NCBI RefSeq assembly: GCF_001949145.1
Contig: NW_019091365.1
Location: forward strand, 873,449-935,448
Source: Acanthaster planci
Lineage: Eukaryota; Echinodermata; Asteroidea; Valvatida; Acanthasteridae
DNA: 62,000 nt
Direction: 5' to 3'
Position 1 is the stretch's first letter. Each line of letters begins with the position of its first letter. Shown here piece by piece: positions 34,924-46,270 of the stretch. The translations under genes were made by a program, and so were the position numbers. Under the pieces are notes generated by a model. That model was not told the origin of the DNA, ran no database searches, and was given only the letters and a program-made list of their open reading frames with translations.

Positions 34924-35590
34924 CCAAGTCATGGCTGTCCCAGTCATCTTCAACTTGTCACTGGTTGTGTGACAGGCACATTGGAGGGTTCACGTCATCA
35001 ACAACAAAGAGATACAGTATATGTACACCTACTCGTCAAAGCGTGGAGTCTTTGTCATTTTGTCTTGGTCATTTTGTTTTTCACCTGATCAGCCTGAAGT
35101 GTCGACTTTGTCTTTATGTTTCTGTTAGCATGCAGTGAAGTAGTGTTGTATTCGAGTCCATTTTCAAGTCCCAACAAGTCCCTGTATTAAAGTTCATCAC
35201 AAGTCATTCAGCCTGCTCACAAGTTATTCCAATGAGTTTTGGCAAAAGCATCCTTTTGTCATTGTTCACCCTGTTACTTACGACTGGCCTTGTGAAAGGA
35301 CGTGTGCTAGACGCAAACACGACACTGCACTGTAGTTGACAGGCCGAAGGTAACGATTTTCGGTCTACTTTGTGGTCAACAGATGTTGCGGTGTTGATGG
35401 TGACTTTCAGACAGAATTCCTCTCAGTGTAAACTAAAATTAGTTTTTTTGAGTCCTGAGGTGAAATGGTCTTTTTTCTCCAACCGGCCTGGCATCCTTCC
35501 AGCATAAAGGGGAGTCTCTCATTTTGCTGTCATTAAGTCACGGATGTATGTCCTCTCTGCTCAGTGTTCAATAAAGCCTCATTTATTTAG
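34924..35590 (+). other. PSMD12 3' untranslated region
   Basis: Non-coding sequence between the TAG stop (34921-34923) and the polyadenylation signal. A patch at 35148-35230 repeats caagtc/aagtcc words. No further reading frame. Confidence 0.75.
35570..35575 (+). terminator. polyadenylation signal of PSMD12
   Basis: Canonical AATAAA about 650 bases after the stop codon, followed by a T-rich stretch (cctcatttatttag). It is the first canonical AATAAA in this strand after the stop and gives a reasonable 3'UTR length. Confidence 0.75.
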
Positions 35591-36253
35591 ACTAACTTGA
35601 CAGATTTGATGACCTCCTTCGCAGTCTTTGCCTCAGAATCTAACAATTTCCAGAGGAGCAAAAACCAGCTGCCGGAAAGCGAAACGTTTTAATGCAGTTT
35701 TCTTGCAGTGGAACTCCTATAGAAATTTCTCCATGTTGCCTATCACCTCTTGTTCCAATTACATTTTATTATCTTGAATTGATTCTCCGTTGATGTTTTT
35801 TCCTGTTAGACACACATGCGCGTTGAAGGTATACTTTCTATACAGATTAAACAGCCACGTATATTGTGGGAAAATGTACCTATTTAAGTGTTTAAAATTG
35901 TTATGTTATGAGTCTTAATAGGTCTGTCTCCCAGACACACGTGATATAAGCCTACATTTGACACCAGAAGGTCGTTATATCCATTGCAATAGGCAAAGAT
36001 CACATAGCGTTACACACAGTGGGTAGTCGGTAATTGGAAGTCACCAAAGCTTTCATGAATAGCAAAAGAATGATAAAATCCATTGCTGATTGGCCTTCAT
36101 TATGATAACGATACATGACGAAGAAATTATATTACTTGAAAATCAGCCCTGAAGCCTGGTTTTCAAAACTTAATGTTCCTAACGAAATGCCTGCCCACGC
36201 AGCATGAGGGGCCGATCTGAGGGAATCAGATTTGTTTGGTTTTTTGGCCCCAT

Positions 36254-36482
36254 TCACGTCATAATATGTGTAATTGGACCTTTCACTGTAAAAGTTCTGA
36301 TTTCATCGTGTACGGCGTTGTAAGGTAACAAGGAAACCGAGCCCTTCGAGAAAGCTTTCATGTATTTTTCAAGGAACTCGTAACGACGCTCTCGGTCACC
36401 CTTCATCTTCTTCTCTATGAATTTCTCTGACATTTCAACATACATTTTCTGGTTACCGATATACACCTTATTGAAGCATAAT
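36254..36482 (-). other. unassigned coding-like exon candidate
   Basis: A minus-strand open frame rich in Glu and Lys (VYIGNQKMYVEMSEKFIEKK, then GDRERRYEFLEKYMKAFSKG) with a possible acceptor (tgtag) near 36482. It lies downstream of the MMP gene on the same strand. VYIGNQKMYVEM could be the last hemopexin blade, but the phase from the likely MMP donor (37421) does not fit, so I do not join it. It may be a separate gene fragment or chance. Confidence 0.3.
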
Positions 36483-37063
36483 AGAAACTACATGTGGGCT
36501 TATATCTTATAACATAGCACATTAATACATGTAAATGTACATGTGTTCACCGTATGAACTAGGCCTACTGTAAGTACTCTCTAGACCGCCCAAAATCTCA
36601 AATGAATTAACTGTCTTCATAATAAATCTCATCGGTATCATGATACAATGTGTTGTATTTTTACCGACTTTTGAAAGTTTAACAAACTTAAACAGCTTTT
36701 CAGAACCACGCAAACTCACGAGTTGATCCCATGTGTTACCGCACGTTTTCACTTTAATCGTGCTCTACGTTTGCCCGATCAAGGTGAACAGCCGAGAAAG
36801 TCAACGCTGAAAAGATGGGCTCTGCTCCCACGTTGTGACGTGATTTGGTTGTTGACGTTCACCTCAAAATACCGAGAGCCTTTCAGAAACAGGAAAGAGC
36901 CTGCAAGTATTGAAATGCATGTAAAAGCGTCGACTAATAGCTCTGATACAGTTTGACGACACCGTCCTTGTAAAAGACTTTTCTAAAAGATACGTCCTGG
37001 CTTAGAGAAAATAGAACTGCTGGTATTCGTGCTGAAAAAGATCTAAATTATGCTAACAAGAAA

Positions 37064-37272
37064 GCTGTCATATTGACAACATGGCATGTCAAATTAGCGA
37101 AATGCTGTCATAAAACGGGATACATGTATTATGTAACATTGGCAAAATTGTGTAACAAGCCAATATTGCGTCAAAATGACAAGGTCGTATTTCTAAGTGA
37201 CAAGATAGTACAGTATGTCAAACTGACAGGATTGTGTCAGTGTGAGGAACGACCTTGTCAAATCCTGTCATT
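37064..37272. repeat. palindromic word island (TGTCA / TGACA)
   Basis: About eleven occurrences of TGTCA or TGACA in 209 bases, several as the palindrome TGTCA-n3-TGACA (tgtcatattgaca, tgtcaaactgaca). Spacing is irregular and there is no coding signature. It lies between the 3' ends of the MMP and PSMD12 genes. Confidence 0.65.
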
Positions 37273-37399
37273 TGGAGACACCCTGCAAATCCTTTCATTC
37301 CAATAGCCCAGTCATATGCAACGGGACGAATGATGACGAATTTTTTTGGTCTCAGTTTGAGTAGCCCGTGATCAGGATTTTGTGGGTGGCATGAGCACG

Positions 37400-40300
37400 C
37401 TACCGAGGCTTACCGTCATTCAGCATCTCGCCTCCCGTCACCCCAGTTGGTAGATTGACCCAAACCTCACTGACACGTCGCGGATAACCTGCCTCCACAA
37501 ACTCCGTCACCTCGTCATACAGCCACACTTGGTCGCCCCGTATTAGGTAGGTCTTGTTAGGTGCCATTTGGCTGGCTTGGAGTGCAGCCATGGGGGGACG
37601 TCTGATTCTCATTGCACTGAGTCTCTTTGGTTGGCCGACTCTACGCTTGCCATTGTAGACGTAGTACTTGGAGCCTTGTAAGAGAAGCAAAATTTCATAG
37701 TGTTGGCCATCAATGACATTCTTCGGATAGACTATCGCCCTCATCAACTTTGAGACTACCAACACCTTTAGTGACTTGATAAACGTGCGTTTCACAACGC
37801 GTTGGCCAATCACAATGCACGAAATTTGTCGACCCAACGCGCGTTTGGAAAGGGTCGACAGATTGCGTGCGTTTTGATTGGCCAATGCAATGCAAACTCT
37901 TGGAGGCGCACTATTGTGAATCTTGCAAACATCGTCCGCACCTTTAAAGAAGACCACGTTTCCATCCCCTCGCTGGTACACAGCCGTTATCCTCTTCGGT
38001 AATCCTTTCCAGTATCGTTGGGCTCGCTCCCCACCGGGAGGAGACAGCAGCTGTCTGTCGCTGATGCGGATCAGCCAGACCAGATTGTCCTGCGTGAGCG
38101 AGGTGTGGTTGATCAGTGACAAATCTTAGGAAGCAGCCATGAAGCTAATAATGCTTGAACCTGATGGTTTTTATATAGGCCCTACTACGGGTTTTTCACA
38201 CTTTATGTGCCTCAGTATTCAGGTCTTTGAAAGGGGGGCTTAGCGAAGAACTTCGCAGTCACCCATATAGCCAGGACGTATAAGATTATGTCTTACTATC
38301 GGTGTTGCAGTCCATCACGAGTCCGTTCGTAGTCCTTTCAAAAATCCAGTCATAAGTAACAAACAATGAAAACGAGATGCTTTTGTCAATATTTGTATGA
38401 ATAGCTGGTGACATGAAACTCCCATGGTTTACAAGGGATTGTGGTGGACTTGACTTAGCTTGTTCGTTCAATCAAACTTTCATCCTGGCCATCGTTCTTA
38501 TATACATTCAGAACCAAGACCTATGGGCTTTTAAATAGATTATGTGTATTGATTTGAAAATCACACCCGCTCCGCCCACAAACTCACCCTGAATGCGAAA
38601 AGCGTGTTGTCCATTTTCAACAGAGCAGTGAATGGCTCGTGGCACATGGTATACACGGCGTCCGGCGGTCGCTTCGTGCGCCGTGTTGGAACGGCTACTG
38701 CCCTGTCAGGTTCAGGTCGGTCACCAAGTCTTACGCCTAAGGAGATCGGATCATTGGATTGTTTGAATCTATGACCAACTCCCCTGAAAAATGAGACCGC
38801 AAGATACCCCCCTCCTTTGCATACTAACTGACGTCATAACATGTTCCTATTTTCTGTCATTCAAAACTCACATTGCTCTAAATACTTATTTCAAAGTGAG
38901 CGTTTTGCACGGAAAGCTATTTTTAACTTCATGCTGAAGACGAGTTGTTTTGTGTGACTGTGATGCTCCTCACAGAAGGTCGAACGACATCTGTACTTTT
39001 GGAAATCTTAGGATGACTTTCGGTAAGGTTAATTGCCCGTCGCTACACCGATAAGTGGACCCCACGTTGGCTCCCTCGACCACACACCCATCCTTACACT
39101 GACCGTAAATGTGTTGTATTCCTTGCGTGTCATCTTGGGGTAGTTGGTAACCGTTAACAGGAACTTGCATATAGTTTGGCCACATAAGACTATCTGGATC
39201 GTCAGAATGAGCCAAGCCAAGGCTGTGTCCGATCTCATGAGCAGCGACTAGAAACAAGGCATATCCTGCATAAAAATGATACTCCTGTTAAGTTTTGCGT
39301 TTGCGAGTTTTCTTTTTGACAAGCGCTATTTAATGACAGGCCTTTTAGCTAACCAAGTTGGTTTTGATTTTGCCACCCATTGAGTTCCGTACATGTGATT
39401 TCATTCTGTGGTAACAGCACTGGTACTTCATATACCATTGGTGCTCCTACTTTATTTCGTATTGTTTGTCATTTTTTAATTTATTTTTTATTTATATATT
39501 TATTTGGTCTCAGAGCAGGGGGTTGACCACCCCACCCACCGAATCTGCGCCTAAAGTGTGCAGATGCTCCACAAACAAAAATGAACACGGTTAGCAGGGA
39601 TTTTATGCTTACGGTATAAGGGTGAGCATTAAACTAGGTTAAGGTGTGCTCAGTCTCACCTACTCGGCCGTTAGCTGTAAACATTTCATCGTCATCGAAG
39701 TGAATGTCACCCTCCAGGTCGCCCCAGAAGCTATTAGGGGAGAAAGCGTGCGCCAACTCGCCGTCCTTCCCATCAAAGGAAAACCACTGCGGCTCCTCTG
39801 CATGGTGCATTCTGCTGCCGAATTTGATCTTGATGTCGGCCCCCTGAGACGGGTCCTGGACCTCTCGGAAGGTTAGAGGGGTGACGTCACTCCAAACTTT
39901 GAAGGCTTTCTTGATGATTCGGCGTACCTCTTGCGGCTGCAGAGCATTTTGGCCCGACGGATAGTTCAAATGTCTACCGTCACGAAAAAAAAATTTCTGT
40001 TGCCGTATTTACTTTAGATTTTCCTCCCTGAACAGGGTATAACACATTATGCAGTGAAAGTTTCGGACTAAAGGTAAGATATAATTTCTATAATAAGCTT
40101 TTTATGTACTCATGAAGCCTTTTTTCAAACACCCAGTACGTCCCCCGAGAAACTTCGATTCAAAAACCTTCAAATAAGGTGCCAAATAAGTCTAAAGGAC
40201 ATTGCTTGTAAGAATCTCTACCACTTCGAGTCGTTTCTCCGACTTTAACCACGTCCCTCCCTCTACTGTTGTCCATTGCACAAGAGAACAAATGCCTTTA

Positions 40301-42283
40301 GTGTGGCGCCTTTAGCTGTGAGATGAATCCGATCAATCTTCCAACGTTGGATTGCTAAGTAAATCTGCATGTAAATGAACGCTTTACTCGGGCCCAAGCC
40401 ATTAATTATTGTGCAACTCTTCGGTTGAATGCACAAGATTTTTTTCATTCATATACACTGTGCTGTGCAACATCGGTGTATCATAGGGCGCACACTGTCT
40501 TCATAACCTAACGATTCCACGTGGATTTGTGGAAGTTAGCTGCAGAAGCAAACCATGCAGATTCAAGTTGAGGACTTTTTACACCGCCAACAAGCAAGTT
40601 TGGCGAGCGGATAATTTGGTAACCACAGTTCACAGTCATTACAAATGAAGACCATAATTGTGATCTGGGAATTATATGCTGGAGGCTATACTCGTCGAAA
40701 TCCCTCGGTCACCGGAGGAAATTATTTCGTTTGGAAAATACATGTACATGCATTTGGGCCATCATCTGGGAAGTATTCATGGGTAAGTTACCAAACGATT
40801 AATTTTGTTCTCAAAAGGTAGATATGAATTGTCATCGTTATTGTGATATTTAAAACATACTTACTTCAATAGTAGAGGAAGAGTTAAAACTGAGGTAAAG
40901 GTGGAAGTAAATTAGCTACATGTAAGTGTGAATTTTTGACAGCAATTCGGTGATCAATGAGAAGAATTGTACGTTACAACTAGCAGGTGAATATCAAGTA
41001 AAAATGACGAAAATGATGCTGTAAAAAGAAAATGGAAGGATTTTGCATAAAAATGAATGAGACACATTGAACATGAGAGAAGTGCAAAGTGTTTTCCTCT
41101 TAAAGAGTGAAAATTTTGTAATTGGCACCAAAGTGTTAGCGCGGCAAATCGAATAACTCAGGGAGAACATCAACTCTTAGAACTTCTAAAACAGTGAACG
41201 TAAATGTAACGAGGTTTTTTCCCCCGTTGATTTTGAAGTTGTACTAATTTAGTGTGACAACTGTTATTTTTGTGTCTATCAAGTCAATTCTGATGGTCTG
41301 TCATTATTTTCTAAGAATGTACAGTTAGCTGTACAGTCTTAAAAAGAATGTACATGACTGTACATTCTCAAGTTTTCTGAACAAGGTGACATAGCAAGAG
41401 TGATTCAATTACTTGTAACTGATGTCTGTTTTTGTCCACCTGAAACTTCGACCGGTAATGCTATACTGCAGAGGCAATTCGATGTTCATCATAACTTCAC
41501 CAGCCCCTTCCCCACCGGCCACCACGTCTGGACACCCGCAGCGCGGTTGCCTCATCATCTCGACTGTCTGTCGGTCTGGTCTGCCCGTAACCGGTAGATG
41601 GAAAAAGTGCTGCATCCGCCGTATGCTTGCACTCAGACGAGGGTCATCAGTCGAACTGATGGGTCTCCCAGAATTCTCACCTGTGTTCATGTAGCCGTAT
41701 TTCTTCAAGTACCTCTAAAGAAAGAGGAAAAAGCTGCCTAGGTCGTTTCACCGCATAATCTTAAGAATTTTAAGAAATTAGAGGTACATAGTACAGTAGG
41801 CGTGTATCTTAATTTCTTGTCAGATTCGACTACATGTATATATGGCAGTCATCTAAGTGCAAGCCATTAGACTGGACAATTATTATTACCCCATCTGCCA
41901 CACATCTTGAAAATATTTTTCACGTACGAACGTAATAGCTCCACATTACGTACGTGATAGTTTAACGTACGCATGATAATTTCACCGACGTTCATGTTAG
42001 TTTGAGGTACGGACATGGTAATTTTCACTTAACCTGCAAAATACTGGGGGGTGGCAGTATAGGTTTCAATATGCAGGCATTACGCTGTCGACAACTAGTT
42101 TAACGCTTTAGTTACTCCGAGATGGCATCTCAAATGGAAAGATCGATAGCTATAGTAGTTTCTTACCACAGTGCCGCTTAGATCTGTTTCGGTGACTTCA
42201 TGATGTTCCCTCCGGCTTGGACGAGTTGCATCGGTGCTCCAGAGGAGCAAAAGAAAGCACAGTCTCGTCAAGTAATGTTTCAT
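37400..42283 (-). CDS. secreted matrix metalloproteinase (prodomain, catalytic, hemopexin)
   Basis: Zinc endopeptidase of the MMP (M10A) family, secreted as a zymogen to act on extracellular matrix. Exons: 42167-42283 (signal peptide [19 protein letters not shown]), 41413-41714 (prodomain from RYLKKYGYM; cysteine switch PRCGCPD near residue 96; start of catalytic domain), 39660-39973 ([20 protein letters not shown]), 39098-39265 (zinc site [11 protein letters not shown] near residue 254; Met-turn SLMWPNY), 38588-38697 (hinge, then [20 protein letters not shown] opening the hemopexin domain), 38089 down to about 37942 ([19 protein letters not shown]), and a last exon to 37400. Phases agree through exon 6. 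From 38089 to the TAG at 37400 the frame stays open through a fold-back element, so whether that piece is intron or exon is undecided. A good donor at about 37421 (gacg|gtaagc) suggests a further 3' exon not identified. No furin RxKR site lies between prodomain and catalytic domain. Start: MKHYL is preferred over an upstream in-frame ATG at 42340 because it begins a clean signal peptide. Which MMP subclass it is cannot be told. Confidence 0.94.
37798..37889. mobile_element. fold-back element inside the MMP hemopexin region
   Basis: The arms 37798-37835 and 37852-37889 are inverted copies (ttggccaatca.aa.gcacg and gtcgaccc shared; about six mismatches in 38 bases) around a 16-base loop. Weaker symmetry continues outward to roughly 37769-37912. 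There the outer right end (complement gattcacaatagtgcgcc) matches the TIR of the elements at 11102 and 28604. It lies exactly between hemopexin coding segments and keeps the minus-strand frame open. Confidence 0.75.
41921..42027 (+). repeat. tandem repeat, about five 22-bp units
   Basis: Units such as cacgtacgaacgtaatagct, acattacgtacgtgatagtt, acgtacgcatgataatttca and tacggacatggtaattttca follow each other with a period near 22 bases. The core is the palindrome ACGTACG or CGTACGT. It is in MMP intron 1, about 140 bases downstream of the first exon. Confidence 0.7.
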
Positions 42284-42401
42284 GGCCAGAATTATGCAGA
42301 AACTAGACAGCTCTGATACTAACTCCTTCGCTTCTGTCAAGATTGATTCGCTAAGAATGTGTCTTGCAGACGTCTGATATACAGACGTGAGCTCACCCTT
42401 G

Positions 42402-42409
42402 CTTTTATA
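42402..42409 (-). promoter_or_regulatory. TATA box of the MMP gene
   Basis: The minus strand reads TATAAAAG about 120 bases upstream of the chosen ATG at 42283. This spacing would give a 5' leader of about 90 bases and includes the alternative upstream ATG (42340) in the transcript. Confidence 0.7.
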
Positions 42410-42449
42410 CGCGACGCTGGTGTTAGGTTGTCAAGTATAAACGATATGC

Positions 42450-44090
42450 AACGGGTCAACGGTGACTTTGCAATTCGCTCGATCGTCTTGTTTGTATTGA
42501 AACCTGATCTGCACGGTGACAGAAAAAGAGTAAAAAGGTGTCCAAGTGTGCGTGGGAATATGGACAAGTCATTTTCCGTTACTTCGCGTTCAAGCGTCAT
42601 TGTTTCAACCTGTCTAGCCGTCCACTCAACATCCTCGCGTTTACCATCGTCAAATTGTCTCTTTTCGGCCTAATCGTGGCATTTGAGCTTTTTCTATGAC
42701 CCCAGTGTTCTACAGATTAGTGGTTTTTTACTTTTATTTATTCATGGCTATGGTCAGGTTCAGACCTCTTAAAGCGAGTGTAGCACCCAAGAATGAAGTT
42801 GCAGATCATTTTGGCCGGACATGCGTGCTTGAGAGGAGCTCACGCGATCAAATGATAACAAATCAGTCGATCTTAATGCACCTCCTAGGATTTGGGCATC
42901 CGAACCAATTAACCCTGCGCTTGTAAGAACAAAGACTACGCCAGAGTACAGGTGTGGGTCGAATGCATGAAATGATTACCATACGCCTAATTTGGCATCG
43001 TGTTTGTTGCTTTCATCAGACGTTTCGACCAAGTTCATTCCTGAGTCCTATTTCCTCGTTTATTTTTATTATTTTTTATGTGGTACCTGACTGTGCCCTT
43101 TTGTCCACGACTATCCGGTAGGCCAGATGTTTACACACTTCAACTCTTGTTTCCTCTCCTGCAGTTCCTATTAAAGGTGAATGTCATCGCGCTGTTTGTA
43201 ACCCTGGGTACAAAAATGTCGGTGTGGACGGCTAATACTTATTTTACAGTGTATTGTTATATTGTTCAAATACGCTTTGGTCTCACAAAACCGCATTGCT
43301 AAAACATCGAAGTTCATCTTTCTTGACATAATCAGTTTAGAATGTCCCGGAAAACGGTTTTATAGTATAAAACAAGTTTTGAGCTGTCCCGTCAAAATGC
43401 ATAATTAATTGCCTGTGCAGAATACTAATTAGGCCTATACATCTTTGAAATAAAAACCATTATCATTCTTTCTACAGAGTCAAAACGACAGGAACACATG
43501 TCAACACAGTGGAAACTCTTTATTTAGAATTAATTAGATTTTAAATTCCGTTTTATATCGCGTACGCACGTTTTTTGTGAGTTCCGAGTCTTTCCTCTAA
43601 ATACCAATATAAATTGACTGAATGGCGTAATATCTGTTTTCGATCATGAGTACAGATCACAATAAACCAGAATTTTTCGGACAAAATCCGTTAAAGCCTT
43701 CTTTTTGAAGAGAGAACGCCTTTAAACTACCACTCAACTTTTGCCGTTCGGAAGTTCACCTGCGGTAATTGGGTTGCGCTGGGGCGACAACTGAATCACA
43801 ACTGGGCTAGGCAAAGAATTATGTCACAGTGGGACAAACTTAGACGGCATGGCCTCAGCATGACATCATCCAGAGACTTATGTCGGACGTTTCCACGGAA
43901 ACGGGTTGATCCAACATTGTTAGAATTGTTGGTGACTTTACTTCAGTTTGGTGATTATGTATTGTCAAGGATGTTTTGAAGTGTCCCAGTTCCGGGGCAG
44001 ATACATTTATAATTCCAGTTCAACTGTCACCCGTTATAAAGACTAAGATAAGCAACGCTAACCGTAGTAGGGTCAACCGTGCTGCGTTTT
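42450..44090. other. gene-free interval upstream of MMP
   Basis: No exon, RNA gene or clear mobile element recognised on either strand. Confidence 0.5.
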
Positions 44091-44099
44091 TCAGTCTTT

Positions 44100-44248
44100 T
44101 TGTTTGTTTGCTTGCTTGTTTGTTGGGGGGGGTTGTTGGGGTGTTTGTTTGTTTGTTGGGGTGTTGGGGTGTTTGTTTGTTTGTTTGTTTGTTTGTTTGT
44201 TTGTTTGTTTGTTGGGGTGTTTGTTTGTTTGTTTGTTTGTTTGTTTGT
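44100..44248 (+). repeat. (TTTG)n microsatellite with GGGG tracts
   Basis: Long runs of tttg interrupted by one run of eight G and four runs of four G (ttggggtgttggggtg). The open frames here in several phases are products of the repeat. The G runs could form a quadruplex on this strand. Confidence 0.95.
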
Positions 44249-44898
44249 CGCCAAGCAACGATTGCGACGTGAAAGCCCTCTTTGGTCAAATGTATTATGG
44301 CAGTAGATATTTTACCGTCGCTGACAATTGTTCCAAAACGATATTTTGCCGGAAGCCTTGTTCTGATTGGTCTTGGCGTAAGACGTCAATGATCTTTAAC
44401 AATGGTGGCATTAATGTATTTGCACAAAACGACAGCCGCCCATTGAATACTTGTTCAGTCGGGCACCAAGATATCACTGCGTTGTGCATCAAAAATTAAC
44501 ATCGGCGCTCTATCAATCCAAACAGTCATTATATGTGTAAATTTCCCATGTGGGTATAGCTATTCGCTGAAAAGATTTGATCATCTATGGTGCTCCTTGA
44601 CTTTCCACTATGCACTGCGGTCATGCCGTCCTTCTTTTCTCAGTACCGTATCGCAATGGACGTGTCTTTCAGACATCGAGTTTTTCGAGTTCCGATTCCC
44701 TACACGGTTCTGTGCCCACTTAAATCATCCGGTCTTAATTCCTTAATGATTTTGTACCGTGGTTTTAATTTTTTGTTGGTAAGAGTGCTATTTCTTTTCT
44801 TTTTTCTTTCTTTTTTTTTTTTGGTGCCTTTTTCTGTCTCTTTCTGCGTGTACATTCTGCAGGTAGGAACGGTCAACCCAACACCCCCATAGGCCCTG

Positions 44899-45777
44899 CC
44901 GCTTGAGTGGACGCATTCGCACGATAGCGGTCCTTATACATGTTATCCACACAATCCTAGCTGAATGAGAAGGTAGATTGTAATTTTAGAGGTTCTTCCC
45001 TTGTAACCACTCGAGCGGGCGTTCCCTTATTTAAGCAGTCGTTGTGAATTCAGGCCTAATGGCTTGAGTGGGCGATTCTCGATAAGCGGTAGGACGGGGA
45101 CAAGGATTAGCTGCGTGTGTGTTTCACCCGTATCTATTTTTTTTATTTTACACCTTTAGACATAAATTACAAAGCGAATTAAAAATGAAAACCGGGGCTG
45201 TCAAGGTCAAACAAAAGTATAAAAACTGTCATCAAAAGATGTGTTAGACCAGACCCCGGTTCCAAAACACGATAAAAAGGCGGGAAATACCAGGAATAGA
45301 GAAAATTAAACACCAGAGTTCCAGAACAAGGATACTGAATTAAAACGAAAAATATAAAAATATGAAACGCAATACATAAAGAAACTGTATAAAAAAATCC
45401 AAGTAGATTTTCGGCAAAAGAATTACCTGATGAGATAGGGCAGACCAAAACAAAGGTAAACATGCGGAAAGAACAACAGCCAGAATTGGAAAGGACCTTT
45501 AAAAAGTCAAGAATAAAAAGGTATTGCTGATAAATTCCAAAATATAATGCTGAAATTATACATGGAGTTGACAAAAAACGTATGTGGCTCTGACAAGGAT
45601 AGGCCTTAGCCGCGAGCGGGGGGGGTCGCTAACGGGATGTATCTCCTGCTCGTCAGTCGTGCACGGTAGCCGACTGATGCGGCTAGATCGAGCCCGTGTT
45701 GTTCGCATGAGCTCTGATCTCTTACGGGATGAGGGATAGGCCAAGCTGCATGAGTGGGCACTCCGTTTCTTAAGCGG
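44899..45777 (+). repeat. four dispersed copies of a 33-bp hairpin motif
   Basis: Copies at 44899-44930, 45008-45040, 45061-45093 and 45744-45777 share the pattern GCTTGAGTGGGCG, about 12 bases, then AAGCGG, with variations. The first is bounded by ccgctt and agcgg, so each can fold with a short CCGCTT/AAGCGG stem. Confidence 0.65.
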
Positions 45778-46020
45778 CTCAGACGAGGACTCCAGCCTTA
45801 ACCGCGACGCTAAGCTCCGGGAAACTTCTGACTCATAACCATTCTATCTCTCCGCCCTCCAACAGACCGCCTAGTTAACCAAGCCAGCGCTTCCAGCGAC
45901 CGTCGAAGACGCAACGAGTCGGCTGTTTGAACGCCTGTGGCTCACAAAAGCCAGCGGACCAATGGGGCTCCTCTCCCCTCCGACGCCCGCAACGGCTACT
46001 GGCCATCGTAGCTCTGCTAC

Positions 46021-46270
46021 ATGCAAGACCGAATCCTCGGTAGTATACCGGCCGACCAGACACGTAGTCGGCCTCATACCGACAACGCCTGGACGGGCCC
46101 TCCGCGTTCCACCGGGTCAGGCCCACTTGATGATTCCTCGGCTCACGGTTCCGGGACACCCAACAAGAATTCACCGGGCACCGTGAAGCCTAGCGGGCTA
46201 CTACGCCAGCACGCAAGGCCGCATCCTCGGTAGCATCGGTTGACCGGACATCTAGTCAGCCTCATACTGC
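46021..46270 (+). repeat. diverged tandem copy, period about 190 bp
   Basis: 46021-46080 and 46211-46270 align over about 60 bases (gcaagaccgaatcctcggta against gcaaggccgcatcctcggta; gtagtcggcctcatac against tagtcagcctcatac). A shared ttcctcggct follows about 100-110 bases later in each, which suggests a tandem unit of about 190 bp. Confidence 0.7.

Noticed and set aside
36254-36482. Last hemopexin exon of the MMP gene
   Set aside because: VYIGNQKMYVEM looks right, but no acceptor gives the phase required by the donor at about 37421; kept only as an unassigned candidate.
44020-44499. Several long open frames rich in Phe/Val/Cys/Leu or Asn/Lys/Gln/Thr
   Set aside because: They are translations of the (TTTG)n repeat in different phases.
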